This document shows positions 1-8,636 of a stretch of 64,000 bases of DNA, in pieces. Both the position numbers and the translations under genes were made by a program. Positions within the stretch are counted from its first letter, which is position 1, and each line of letters starts with the position of its first letter. The stretch comes from Phytohabitans rumicis (lineage in GTDB: Bacteria > Actinomycetota > Actinomycetes > Mycobacteriales > Micromonosporaceae): the NCBI RefSeq assembly GCF_011764445.1, contig NZ_BLPG01000001.1, positions 3,534,001 to 3,598,000 on the forward strand, written 5' to 3'. Below the pieces are notes generated by a model. The model ran no database searches and was not told the origin of the DNA. It was given only the letters and a program-made list of their open reading frames with translations.

Positions 1-746
1 TGGGCACCGGCCCGCTGACCCGCCGCCTGGTCCGGGCCGAGACCACCGCGCTCAGCGCCCTGTCCCACGTGGGCCTGCGCGGCCTGACCGTGCCCCGGGT
101 GCTGCACTCCGGCGAGTGGCGCGGGCACCAGGTGCTCGTGCAGTCGCCGCTGCCGGTGTGGCGGCCCCGGGCGCCGCTGGCCCCGGACCGCCTCGGCGCC
201 GCCATGCGCGAGGTGGCCCGCAGTTGCGGCATCTCCCGCAGCTGGTTCGCCACCAGCCCGTACTGGGCGGAGCTGCGCGAGCGCCTCGCCGCCGTGTCCG
301 ACCGCCCGGAGGGCGCCGCGCTCGGCTCGGCCGCCCGGGCGCTGGTGGACCGCACCAGCGACGTGGACCTGCGGTACGGCGCCTGGCACGGCGACTGGGC
401 CCCGTGGAACATGGCCTCGCTCGCCGACACCCTGCTGGTGTGGGACTGGGAGCGGTTCACCACCGGGGTGCCGCTGGGCTTCGACGCGGTGCACTACGAG
501 CTACAGCGCCGCATCCAGTCCACATCGGACGCCGAGGCGGCCGTGGAGGCGACGCTCGGCGTGGCACCGGCGCTGCTGGAGCCGTTCGAGGTGACCGGGG
601 ACGCGGCCCGCCTGACCGCGCTGCTGTACCTGGTCGACCTCGCCGCCCGCTACCTCGCCGACCGGCAGGCCGAGGCCGGCGCCCGGCTGGGCGTGCTCGG
701 CACCTGGCTCCTGCCGGTCCTCGTCCGCCGCGTGGAGGCGCTATGA
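1..746 (+). CDS. Phosphotransferase-like protein (APH/choline-kinase fold), 5' end outside window
   Basis: The open frame enters from the left edge without a stop and ends at TGA 744-746, so only the last 247 or so residues are visible. A Brenner-type motif HGDWAPWNM followed about 12 residues later by VWDWERF matches the catalytic loop and metal-binding aspartate of the aminoglycoside phosphotransferase/choline kinase superfamily. These enzymes transfer phosphate from ATP to a small hydroxylated substrate; the substrate here is unknown. The stop overlaps the ATG of the next sulfotransferase (ATGA type), so the two are probably translationally coupled. The setting beside sulfotransferases, a flippase and glycosyltransferases suggests a role in surface polysaccharide assembly, which is inference. 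The N-lobe is off the window. Confidence 0.75.
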   Translation, partial: GTGPLTRRLVRAETTALSALSHVGLRGLTVPRVLHSGEWRGHQVLVQSPLPVWRPRAPLAPDRLGAAMREVARSCGISRSWFATSPYWAELRERLAAVSDRPEGAALGSAARALVDRTSDVDLRYGAWHGDWAPWNMASLADTLLVWDWERFTTGVPLGFDAVHYELQRRIQSTSDAEAAVEATLGVAPALLEPFEVTGDAARLTALLYLVDLAARYLADRQAEAGARLGVLGTWLLPVLVRRVEAL

Positions 747-1613
747 GAGAGCGGGTTCCCGCCCCGGTCAAGCGGATCGTCCACTTCGGATCCCGCTCGT
801 ACGGCCGGATCACCGCGCCCGCCCGCATGCTGCCGTCGTTTCTGATCTGCGGCGGCCAGCGGTGCGGCACGACCTCGCTCTACCGGGCGCTCTCCGCGCA
901 CCCGGTGGTGCTCAAGGCCGTACTGCACAAGGGCGTGCACTACTTCGACACGTCGTACCACCGGGGAATGGCGTGGTATCGCGGCCACTTCCCGCTGCAG
1001 CGCACCGCCATGAAGGTCGAGCAGCGGTACGGCGTACCGGCGCAGACGTTCGAGTCCAGCCCGTACTATATGTACCACCCGCACGCGGTGGCCCGGATCG
1101 CCCGCGACCTGCCCACCGTACGGCTGGTGGTGCTGGTCCGCGACCCGGTCGAGCGGGCGTACTCCCACCACGCCCACGAGCTGGCGCGCGGCTTCGAGTC
1201 GGAGCCGTCGTTCGCCAAGGTCCTCGCGCTGGAGCCGGACCGGCTCCGCGGGCAGGAGGAGCGACTCCTCGCCGATCCGACGTACTACAGCTTCGCCCAC
1301 CAGCACCACGCCTACCGGGCGCGCGGCGAGTACGCCCGGTACCTCGCCGAGATGGCCCAGCGGGTCGGCCGGGAGCGGATCCTGGTGGTGGAGAGCGAGC
1401 GCTTCTTCACCGACCCGTCCAGCGTCTACGCCGAGGTCCTCGACTTCCTCGACCTCCCCCGTTCGACCCCCGGTCTTCGCCCGCCACAACGCCCGGCCCC
1501 GCCCCGGCGCGATGGACGAGGCCGTGCGCCGTGACCTGCGCGCGCACTACGCCGACTGGGACGCCGCCCTAGCGACCTGGCTGGGTGGTCACCCTGGGTG
1601 GGGCCGGTCATGA
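743..1613 (+). CDS. PAPS-dependent sulfotransferase (frame broken twice near the 3' end)
   Basis: The ATG at 743 overlaps the upstream stop. The protein begins MRERVPAPVKR and carries the 5'-phosphosulfate-binding loop CGGQRCGTTSLYRAL, then LVVLVRDPVERAYSHH, which fits the 3'-phosphate-binding segment. It should move sulfate from PAPS to a sugar or other hydroxyl. The frame as given stops at 1534, but continuing in another frame gives a natural C-terminus (VFARHNARPRPGAMDE ... HPGWGRS) ending at TGA 1611-1613. Adding one C in each of the two C5 runs at 1456-1460 and 1467-1471 restores a single frame of about 290 residues. Either both are sequencing deletions or the gene is newly broken. The restored stop overlaps an ATG at 1610. 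Confidence 0.8.
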
Positions 1614-1617
1614 GCGT

Positions 1618-1674
1618 TGATCAGGGAATAGCTCCCTCGACGCACCGCGAAACGCACGACGTACTCCCTGATCA
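1618..1674. repeat. Intercistronic palindrome TGATCAGGGA ... TCCCTGATCA
   Basis: Ten-base perfect arms at 1618-1627 and 1665-1674 enclose a 37-base loop. The same arm occurs at 3090-3149 between the next two genes. Both copies lie directly after a stop codon and shortly before the likely start of the next gene. They may tune expression or mRNA stability within the transcription unit. Confidence 0.6.
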
Positions 1675-1687
1675 TCGGAAGACTTCG

Positions 1688-3093
1688 GTGCTGGGGGTTC
1701 TTGGGGCGGGTATCGCTGGGGCGGCGGGCGTGGGGGTCGCCTGGGTGGTCGCGCGTGGGTTGCCGCCGGCCGGGGCGGGGCGGTGTTTGTGGCTACCGGA
1801 GCTTTTGTGCTGGCCGGCGGGGTCGTCAAGCTGGGCACGCAGACGGGACTGGTGTACTGGCTGGCACGGTTGCGGGCGCAGAAGCGGACCCACCTGCTGG
1901 GCGCCTGCCTGCGGATCGGGCTGACCCCGGTCGCCGTCGCGGCCACCGCGCTCGCCGTCGTGCTGTGGTTCGCCGCGCCGGCACCGCTGGACACGCTCGG
2001 GCTCTTCCTGCCGCTGGCCGCCTTCTCCGACGCCGCGCTCGCCGCCACCCGCGGCTACCGGCTGATCGGACCGACCGTGCGCCTCGACCGGATCCTCCGG
2101 CCGGCGATGCAGCTCACCGCGGTCGCGGCACTGGCCATCGGCGGGGTGCGGTCCCCGATGGCGTACGCGGTGGCCTGGGCGGCGCCGTACCTCCCGGTCG
2201 CCCTGCTCGCCGCGTACGCGCTGCGCCAGGCGTACGAGTCGGGGCCGGTCCCGCTGGCGGCCCGCCGGCCCGGGCAGAAGACGTACCTGGCGCTGCGGGC
2301 GGGGTTCTGGCGGTTCACCGGGCCGCGCGCCGTCGCCAGCGTCGCCCAGCTCGCCCTCCAGCGGGTCGACGTGCTGCTCGTGGCCGGCCTCGGCGGGCTC
2401 GCGGCGGCCGCCACGTACGCGGTGGCGAGCCGGTTCGTGGTGCTCGGGCAGTTCGCCAACCAGGGCATCACGCAGAGCGTCCAGCCCCGGCTGGCCGAGG
2501 CGCTGGCCACCGGGGACCGGCGTACCGCCAACGCCCTCTACCAGACCGCGACCGGCTGGCTGGTGCTGCTCACCTGGCCGCTCCACCTGACGGTCAACAC
2601 GTACGCGCCGCTGTACCTCGGGCTCTTCGGCGACCACTACCGCCACGCCGGCCCGATCGTCGTCGTGCTGGCCAGCGCGATGCTGGTGGCCACCGGGTGC
2701 GGCATGGTCGACGTGGTGCTGTCGATGGCCGGCCGCACCCGCTGGAACCTCGCCAACGTCCTCGCCGCGCTCGCGGCCATGGTGCTCGTGGACCTGGCGC
2801 TCATCCCCCGCTACGGCGCGCTCGGGGCGGCCATCGGCCTGGCCGTCGCCGTGCTGCTCAACAACATCGTGCCGCTCATCCAGGTGGGCCGGGCCGTCGG
2901 ACTGCACCCCTTCGGACCGGGCACCGTGGCCGCCGCCGCGCTGGCGTTCACGTGCTTCGGCGTACTCCCGCAGCTTCTTGTGCCGGCGGCCGGCCCGGTG
3001 GCCGCGGCCGTGCTCTGCGCGGCGGCCTACGCCTTCGGCGCCTACCGCCTCCGGCGGACGCTGGCGCTGGTCGGCCTCCGGACGCCGCGTTGA
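1688..3093 (+). CDS. Polysaccharide flippase / Wzx-type membrane protein (one frameshift)
   Basis: A very hydrophobic protein with about 12 predicted membrane segments and the look of the MATE/MviN-type polysaccharide exporters (Wzx), which flip lipid-linked oligosaccharides across the membrane. The clean frame runs from 1783 to 3093. The N-terminal segment VLGVLGAGIAGAAGVGVAW lies in another frame, and one extra G in the G4 run at 1777-1780 joins them (PAGAG to AVFVATGAFVLAGG). GTG 1688 is preceded by GGAAG seven bases upstream and lies just after the 1618-1674 palindrome, so I prefer it. ATG 1610, overlapping the previous stop, is in the same frame and is the alternative. Neighbouring glycosyltransferases and sulfotransferases fit export of a modified polysaccharide. 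Confidence 0.75.
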
Positions 3094-3149
3094 TCAGGGA
3101 CTTTGTTCGGCGTGTCGTCGGCGCGCCGCGCAACAAACTCCCTGATCGA
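3090..3149. repeat. Second copy of the TTGATCAGGGA palindrome
   Basis: Arms 3090-3107 and 3132-3149 pair with two mismatches. The copy starts inside the flippase stop codon and ends just before the next gene. It belongs to the same family as 1618-1674, with a different inner stem and loop. Confidence 0.6.
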
Positions 3150-3155
3150 CTCTGC

Positions 3156-4123
3156 GTGGCCGTCGCGGTCATCGCGCTGGTGGGGTGTGGGTCGACAGCG
3201 GCCCCGGAAGGGCCCCCTGGCGCCCCTCCGGGCCGGTGGCGACCCACGCTGGGCCCCTCCCAGCCGGGCCGGTGCAGGTGCCGAAGCGCGGGGCGCTGCT
3301 GGGGGCGTGGGTGAGGCCGGAGAGCTACGGGCAGCCGGGGCGGCTGGCCGCGATCGACGGGTGGCAGGTGAGCCTGGGGCGGCGGCTGGACATCGTCAAC
3401 ACGTACCGGCGGTTCGACGAGGACTTCGGCACCGAGTCGGACCGGGAATTCGTACGGCAGGGCCTGACCATCATGCTGAGCTGGGCCTCGGGCGACACCC
3501 GATCGATCACCTCGGGGCGGCACGACGAGCTCATCCGGGCGCAGGCCCGGCGGGTACGGGCGATCGGCGCACCGATCCTGCTGCGCTTCCGGTGGGAGAT
3601 GGACCGGCCCAACCTGCGCGCGACGATGTGGTCGGCGGAGGATTTCATCGCGGCCTGGCGGTACGTCCGGCGCGTCTTCGCGCAGGAGCGGGTGCGCAAC
3701 GCGGCCTGGGTCTGGTGCCCGACCGCGGAGGGCTTCGCACGCGGGGACGCGCCGTCGTTCTACCCCGGCGACGACGCGGTCGACTGGACCTGCGTGGACG
3801 TGTACGCCGGCAGCGACTTCCGGCCGATCGGGGAGCTGATGGCGCCATTCCTGCGGTGGGCGGCCGGGCGACCCAAGCCGATCGTGGTCGGAGAGTTCGG
3901 GGTGGCCCGGGAGTGGGGCTCGGCGCCGCGCGCGCAGTGGCTGCGCGACGCGGCCCGGCTCTTCAAGGCCAACCCGCAGATCCGGGCGGTTTCCTACTTC
4001 GAGTCCAACCCGGACGGGAACGGGCCGAAGCAGCAGTTCCGGCTGGCGGACGACCCGCCGGCGCTAGCCGCCTTCGTGGAGCTGGCCCGGGACCCGTGGT
4101 TCAACGTCCGCGGACGGCGTTGA
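3156..4123 (+). CDS. GH26-like glycoside hydrolase, probable lipoprotein (one frameshift near the N-terminus)
   Basis: The catalytic part has FRWEMDRPN (putative acid/base Glu) about 40% along and IVVGEFGV (putative nucleophile Glu) near residue 240. This matches the clan-A fold of family GH26 beta-mannanase-type enzymes, which cleave beta-linked mannan or related glycans. The uninterrupted frame starts at 3185, but its first 35 residues look like out-of-frame translation. In the neighbouring frame GTG 3156 begins a short hydrophobic stretch ending in LVGC, a lipobox. One extra C near 3269 joins it to PVQVPKRGALLGAWV. I infer an outer-surface lipoprotein that trims or edits the cluster's own polysaccharide. 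The last 23 bases overlap the convergent glycosyltransferase gene. The start is uncertain because the signal peptide from GTG 3156 has no basic n-region. Confidence 0.65.
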
Positions 4124-4874
4124 GGGCGAGGAGGCGGAGGGCGTACGGGGCGTCGTGGCGCAGGTAGCGGCCGGCGAGGCGGCGCGGTTCGTGGCTGAGG
4201 CGGTGTGCCCACTCCAGCCCGGAGCGCTGCATCCACTCCGGCGCCCGCTCCTGGTCGCCGGCCACGAAGTTGATCGCCGCCCCGCAGCCGAGGAACCAAC
4301 TGAACGGCAGTTCGGCGCGCAGCACCGAGACGAGCCACTCCTGCTTGGGGAAGCCGACCCCGACGTACACGAGGTCGGGCTTGGCCTCGATCACCTCGCG
4401 GCACACCGAGTACAGCGCGTACTCGTCCTGCTCGAAGCCGTACTCGGGGCTGCGCCAGCCGGCGACGTGCAGGCCGGGGCTGGCGGCGGCCAACCGCCCG
4501 GCGGCCCGGCCCGCGCCGTCCACCCAGCCCGGGTCGGCGGGCTCGCCGCCGAGCAGGTACACCGACCTGCCGTCCTGGCCCAGGCCGGCCGACAGCGACC
4601 AGATGAGGTCGGAGCCGGTGACCCGGGCGGGCAGCGGCGTGCCGGCGAGGCGGCTGGCCCACACCAGCGGCGTGCCGTCGGCGACGACCAGGGTGGCGTC
4701 GTCGAGGTACGCCCGCACCTCGGGGTCCACGCGGGCCTGGCGCAGGATGTCGACGTTCGGGGTGACGATGCGGCCGCCCTCGCCGCGGTCCAGCGCCGAC
4801 CGAACCGCCGCGACCACCTGCTCCTCGGTGACGGCGTCGACGGCGATCCCATCCAGCACTATTCGCTCCGACAT
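4101..4874 (-). CDS. WecG/TagA/CpsF-family glycosyltransferase
   Basis: A complete 257-residue protein starting MSERIVLDGIAVD. It shows the family signature: TPNVDILRQAR, VVADGTPLVWASRL near residue 65, YLLGG near 105, and DLVYVGVGFPKQEWL near 165, followed by FLGCGAAINFVAG. Members transfer a HexNAc or ManNAc-type sugar onto a lipid-linked intermediate at the cytoplasmic membrane during teichoic acid or capsule synthesis. The gene is opposite to its neighbours, overlaps the 3' end of the GH26-like gene by 23 bases, and is divergent from the next sulfotransferase with only 48 bases between starts. It is intact, unlike several genes around it. Confidence 0.9.
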   Translation of the reverse strand: MSERIVLDGIAVDAVTEEQVVAAVRSALDRGEGGRIVTPNVDILRQARVDPEVRAYLDDATLVVADGTPLVWASRLAGTPLPARVTGSDLIWSLSAGLGQDGRSVYLLGGEPADPGWVDGAGRAAGRLAAASPGLHVAGWRSPEYGFEQDEYALYSVCREVIEAKPDLVYVGVGFPKQEWLVSVLRAELPFSWFLGCGAAINFVAGDQERAPEWMQRSGLEWAHRLSHEPRRLAGRYLRHDAPYALRLLALNAVRGR

Positions 4875-4922
4875 AGCCGCCCTATGACTTGATCGTTCGT
4901 TATTAGGACAGAACGAGCGAAG

Positions 4923-5865
4923 GTGGGGAAAGTGTCAAGCGTGCTTTTTCTGGGCGGTCTCGGACGAAGCGGGACCACGCTGGTCGAACGGCTGCTCGGC
5001 GAGCTACCCGGATGCTGCGCGCTGGGCGAGGTCGTCCACCTCTGGCAGCGGGACGTCCGCGACGACGAGCGCTGCGGCTGCGGCGCGCGGTTCTCGGCGT
5101 GCGACTTCTGGGACACGGTCGGCGAGTTGGCGTTCGGCGGCTGGCACCAGGTCGACGTCTACCGGGTGCTGGCCCTGCAGGGCGCCGTCGAGCGCACCCG
5201 GTACATCCCCGGCTCGCGGCCAACCGGCTCCCCGAGGAGCACGTGGCGCTGATCGAGGAGTACGCCGGGTACTACGCCGCGATCTACGAGGCGGCCGCCA
5301 GGGTGTCCGGCGCCAGCGTGGTGATCGACTCGTCCAAGCACAGCGCGCTGGCCCACTGCCTGCGCTGGGTGCCCGGGCTCGACCTGCGCGTCGTGCACGT
5401 CGTACGGGACGCACGCGGCGTGGCGTACTCCTGGACGAAGACCGTCGTCCGCCCGGAGGCCGACGGCGACGCGGAGATGACCCGCTACTCCCCGCCCGCT
5501 CCGCCCTGCTGTGGAACGCCCACAACGCCGCGTTCGGGCTGCTGGCCCGGCGCGGCGTGCCGGTGCGGCGGATCCGGTACGAACAGTTCGTCGCCCAGCC
5601 CCGCCGGGCCTTGACGGAGCTGGCCGAGTTCGCCGGGCTGGACGTGTCGGACGCGGATCTGGACTTTCTCGACGGCGACGACGCGGTCCTCAAGCCCGGA
5701 CACAGCGCCGCCGGCAACCCGATGCGGTTCACCGTTGGGCGGGTGCCGCTGCGCCGGGACGACGTGTGGCGCAGCGCGCTGCCGCCGGCCCAGCGCCGCC
5801 TGGTCGGTACGGTGTGCGCCCCGCTCCTGCGCGCGTACGGCTACCCGTTACGGAGTTCGCGATGA
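4923..5865 (+). CDS. Second PAPS-dependent sulfotransferase (two frameshifts)
   Basis: The product begins (GTG 4923) VGKVSSVLFLGGLGRSGTT, with the phosphosulfate loop GLGRSGTTLVERLL at the extreme N-terminus. VVHVVRDARGVAYSW in the middle fits the 3'-phosphate-binding element. Three reading frames must be joined. An extra C at about 5213 links RYIPG to LAANRLPEEHVALIEE, and an extra C in the run 5490-5493 links MTRYSP to RSALLWNAHNAAFGLLARR. The restored protein is about 314 residues, normal for the Sulfotransfer family. It differs clearly from the sulfotransferase at 743-1613, so two positions or substrates may be sulfated. The stop overlaps the next start (ATGA). Confidence 0.75.
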
Positions 5866-6765
5866 CGCCCTCGGTGGGCGTCGTCGTCCCCACCAGAGAC
5901 CGCCCCCACCTGCTCCGCCGCGCCCTGCGGGCATCCGCGAGCAGGACTACCCGGGCCCGGTGCGGGTGGTCGTGGTCTTCGACCAGTGCGACCCGGACTA
6001 CCTGCTCGCCACCACCGCGGGCGTGCCGGTGATGGTGGTCGCCAACTGGCGTACCCCCGGGCTGGCGGGGCCCGCAACACCGGGATCCTGGCGCTGGACA
6101 GCGACCTGGTGGCGTTCTGCGACGACGACGACCAGTGGGCGCCGGACAAGCTGAGCCGGCAGGTGGCCGCCCTCGGCGACGGCGACTTCGCCACCTGCGC
6201 CATCGAGGTGGAGTACCGGGACCGGCGCACGCCCCGGCTCGCCGGCTGCGACCGGGTGACCGTGGAGCAGCTCGCCCGCTCCCGGATGGCGATGTTGCAC
6301 TCGTCGAGCTTCCTGATCCGGCGTACGGCGTTGACCGACTCGTCGCGGTTGGGCCTCGTGGCCGAGGACGCGCCCGGCAGCCAGAACGAGGACTGGGACC
6401 TGCTCTTCCGGGCCGCCCGCCGGGCACCGATCGTCCACGTCGACCAGCCGCTCGTCCGCGTCCTCTGGGGACGGACATCGCACTACGCGTACGAGTACGC
6501 CACGAAGATCTCCTCGCTGCGCTGGATGATGGCCCGGCACCCGGAGATCCACGGCTGCCCGCCCGGCGCCGCCCGGGTCTACGGCCAGCTCGCCTGTTGG
6601 TCGGCCGCCAGCGGCAACCGGGCCGACGCCTGGCGCTGGACCCGGGAGGCGGTCCGCGCGAACTGGAAGGAACCGCGGGCCGCGATCGCCCTGGCGGCGC
6701 TATCGCGCACGGTCCGCGTCGACCAGGTCCTGTCCGCGCTCCACCGCCGCGGCCGCGGCATCTAG
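5862..6765 (+). CDS. Family 2 glycosyltransferase (two frameshifts)
   Basis: The ATG at 5862 overlaps the upstream stop. The N-terminus MTPSVGVVVPTRDRPHLLRR is the typical GT-A nucleotide-binding start. Later come ALDSDLVAFCDDDDQW (DxD-like metal site) and NEDWDLLFRAA. The gene needs one added C near 5932 (ALRA to IREQDYPGPVRVVVV) and one added G in the G4 run 6067-6070 (TPGLAG to ARNTGILALD). The restored enzyme of about 300 residues would transfer a sugar from an activated nucleotide to the growing glycan in the cytoplasm. It ends the cluster, directly before a family B hairpin. Confidence 0.75.
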
Positions 6766-6766
6766 C

Positions 6767-6823
6767 TGCAAGGAAGGGCACCTTGTTATCGCTTTTTGCA
6801 TAGCAAGGGTCCCCTCCTAACAC
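6767..6823. terminator. Family B hairpin repeat, copy 1 (convergent junction)
   Basis: The element begins TGCAAGGAAGGGCACC, has the loop CGCTTTTTGCA (reverse orientation of the family loop GCAAAAAGCG) and ends CCTCCTAACAC. The stem is imperfect. It lies two bases after the glycosyltransferase stop and just before the stop of the convergent QueA-like gene, a position suited to a bidirectional terminator. Confidence 0.65.
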
Positions 6824-6824
6824 C

Positions 6825-7841
6825 TCACGGGAGGATGAGGTTTACGTCGCCGAACTCGTGCCAGAGGTAGCGCTCGGCGATAGCCGACTCGTACATGCGA
6901 TCCAGCAGCGGGCGGCCGGCGACCGTCTCAAGTAGATCGAGGTGTGAGGCGCGCGGCTCGTGAAAGCCGGTCAGCAGGCCGTCCACCACCCGTACGCCGC
7001 GCTCGGGCGTGACCACCAGGTCGGTCCAGCCGCTGGCCTCCACCACATCGCCGTCCGCGTTCACCGCGCTCTCCAGGGCGCGCACCGCGGTCGTGCCGAC
7101 CGCGATCACGCGACCACCCGCCGCGCGGGCCTGGGTGACGACCCGCGCGGTGCTCGCGGACACCCAAAACCGCTCCGGGTACGGCCGTTCGTGCGCCTCC
7201 GGGGACGCGACACCCGTGTGCAGGAGTACCGGGACCAGCAGCACCCCGGCGGCGTTGAGCTGGGTGACGACGCGGTCGCTGAACGGCCGGCCCGCGCTCG
7301 GCATCTCCGCGCTGCCCGGCGCCCGCGCGAACACCGTCTGGTAGTACGCCAGCGGCCACTGGCGCGGCACGTACGAGTACCGGATGGGCTGGCCGTGCCG
7401 TCGCAGGTACGGCAGCACCTCGAAATCCATGACGGCTGTCCACAAGCGACCCCGGGAGTACGGCGCGCGCAGCCGGACCGACCCGCCGCCGGGCAACGGA
7501 TACCGCTGCCCGGCGACGCCCCCGTCGTACGGCCGGGTCGCCTTGCCCGCCAACTCCCGCAACTCCACCAGCCACTCCCCCGTGGCTAGCTGGGTAGAGA
7601 AGTGCACCATCAGCCCGGCGCCCACCACCGGCACCGCCGCGGGGAGCGTGGCCGAGGTGTTGACCACGACCACGTCCCCCGGGCGGAGCAGCCGCGGCAG
7701 GTCGGTGAAGCGGTGGTGCCCGATCTCGCCGCCCTTCACGTGGCCCAGCAGGAGCCGGACGCCGTCCCGGGCCAAACCGCGCGCCTCCGGCGGCTCGTGC
7801 GCCTCCAACTCGGGCGGGAGCGTGAAGGTGGGCACCGTCAT
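6825..7841 (-). CDS. QueA-like S-adenosylmethionine:tRNA ribosyltransferase-isomerase family protein
   Basis: A 338-residue protein starting at ATG 7841 (MTVPTFTLPPELEAHEPPEARG). It follows the QueA fold: RDGVRLLLG, FTDLPRLLRPGDVVVVNTSAT near residue 60, YYQTVFA and SAEMPSAGRPFS in the centre, and GTTAVRALES in the C-terminal part. QueA transfers the ribosyl part of SAM to 7-aminomethyl-deazaguanine in tRNA to make epoxyqueuosine. No other queuosine gene is in the window. The canonical phrase AxxPxxxRD..L is degenerate at the N-terminus (EARGLARDGVRLL), so another substrate is possible. Its start overlaps the stop of an SDR gene upstream (ATGA), so the two are probably made together. Confidence 0.75.
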   Translation of the reverse strand: MTVPTFTLPPELEAHEPPEARGLARDGVRLLLGHVKGGEIGHHRFTDLPRLLRPGDVVVVNTSATLPAAVPVVGAGLMVHFSTQLATGEWLVELRELAGKATRPYDGGVAGQRYPLPGGGSVRLRAPYSRGRLWTAVMDFEVLPYLRRHGQPIRYSYVPRQWPLAYYQTVFARAPGSAEMPSAGRPFSDRVVTQLNAAGVLLVPVLLHTGVASPEAHERPYPERFWVSASTARVVTQARAAGGRVIAVGTTAVRALESAVNADGDVVEASGWTDLVVTPERGVRVVDGLLTGFHEPRASHLDLLETVAGRPLLDRMYESAIAERYLWHEFGDVNLILP

Positions 7842-8514
7842 GGTGCCGTCACGAGCAGGTCGCCCAGCCGGATCCGGCCCGAGGGCGGGCGGGTCTGCAC
7901 CAGGTGCCGGAACGCCGGCACCACCGTCTCCGGCTCCGGCCGGTCGCTGATGTCCTCGCCGGGAAACGCCTCCTGGTGCATCCGCGTGCGCAGGTCGCCC
8001 GGGTCGACCCACCAGACCCGCAGGGCCGGTTCCTCCTCGGCCAGCACCCGGCTGGCCTGCTCGGCGGCCGCCTTCGCGGAGCCGTAGCCGCCCCATCCGG
8101 CGTACCCCTCGATGGCCGCGTCGGAGGTGACGGTGACGACGGCGCCCTTGCGCGCGCGCAGGCCGGGCAGGGCCAGCTGGGTGAGCGCGAGCGGGGCGAA
8201 GACGTTCACCTCGTACACCTCGCGGAGCGCGTCGAGCGGGTAGTCGGCGAGCCGCGGCTGCGGGCTGGGTCCGAGGATGCCGGCGTTGTTGACCAGCAGA
8301 TCGGCGCCGCCGAGCCGGTCGGCGGCGGCGACCAGCGCCACCCGGTGCGCGGGTCGGTGACGTCGCCGGCCAGCGCGGTGATGGCCGGCGTGGAGAAGGT
8401 CAGCGCCGCCGCGTTCCGGGCGTCCACGACGACGCGCCAACCGGCTCCGGCCAGGCCGTGGGCCAGCGCCCGGCCGAGCCCTCGGGAAGCGCCGGTGATG
8501 ATTGCTACAGGCAT
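7838..8514 (-). CDS. Short-chain dehydrogenase/reductase (one frameshift)
   Basis: Start at ATG 8514 (MPVAIITGASRGLGRALA). The protein shows the TGxxxGxG cofactor loop, LLVNNAG, and YGSAKAA with the catalytic Tyr-x-x-x-Lys, so it is a classical NAD(P)-dependent SDR of about 225 residues. The frame is broken near 8351-8353. One more G there (C on the coding strand) joins GDVTDP to AHRVALVAAADRLGGADLL. It precedes the QueA-like gene with a four-base overlap, which suggests a shared pathway, but the substrate cannot be read from the sequence. Confidence 0.8.
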
Positions 8515-8624
8515 GTCTTCGACGCTAGGTAGCCGCGGGCGCGCCGCCATCGGGCCCCGGCCCCGCCCGTCCTCGGTCTTTGGACCTAGGACCTGCGCCC
8601 GATCCGTTACCGCGTCACCGTGGG

Positions 8625-8630
8625 TAGCCT
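8625..8630 (+). promoter_or_regulatory. Candidate -10 element (TAGCCT) of a leaderless mRNA
   Basis: TAGCCT ends six bases before the GTG start of the histidine kinase, and no ribosome-binding site fits between them. The same hexamer and spacing occur before the small gene at 28434. Confidence 0.5.
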
Positions 8631-8636
8631 GAGGGT

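Noticed and set aside
116-1534. A 472-codon frame covering both the phosphotransferase and the sulfotransferase
   Set aside because: Its first 209 codons are an out-of-frame shadow of the phosphotransferase gene, shown by Arg/Ala/Gly-only composition; the true start is ATG 743.
4101-4123. Overlap of the GH26-like and TagA genes as an annotation error
   Set aside because: Both C-termini look natural, and the same kind of convergent overlap occurs at guaA/PspC (56440-56456).
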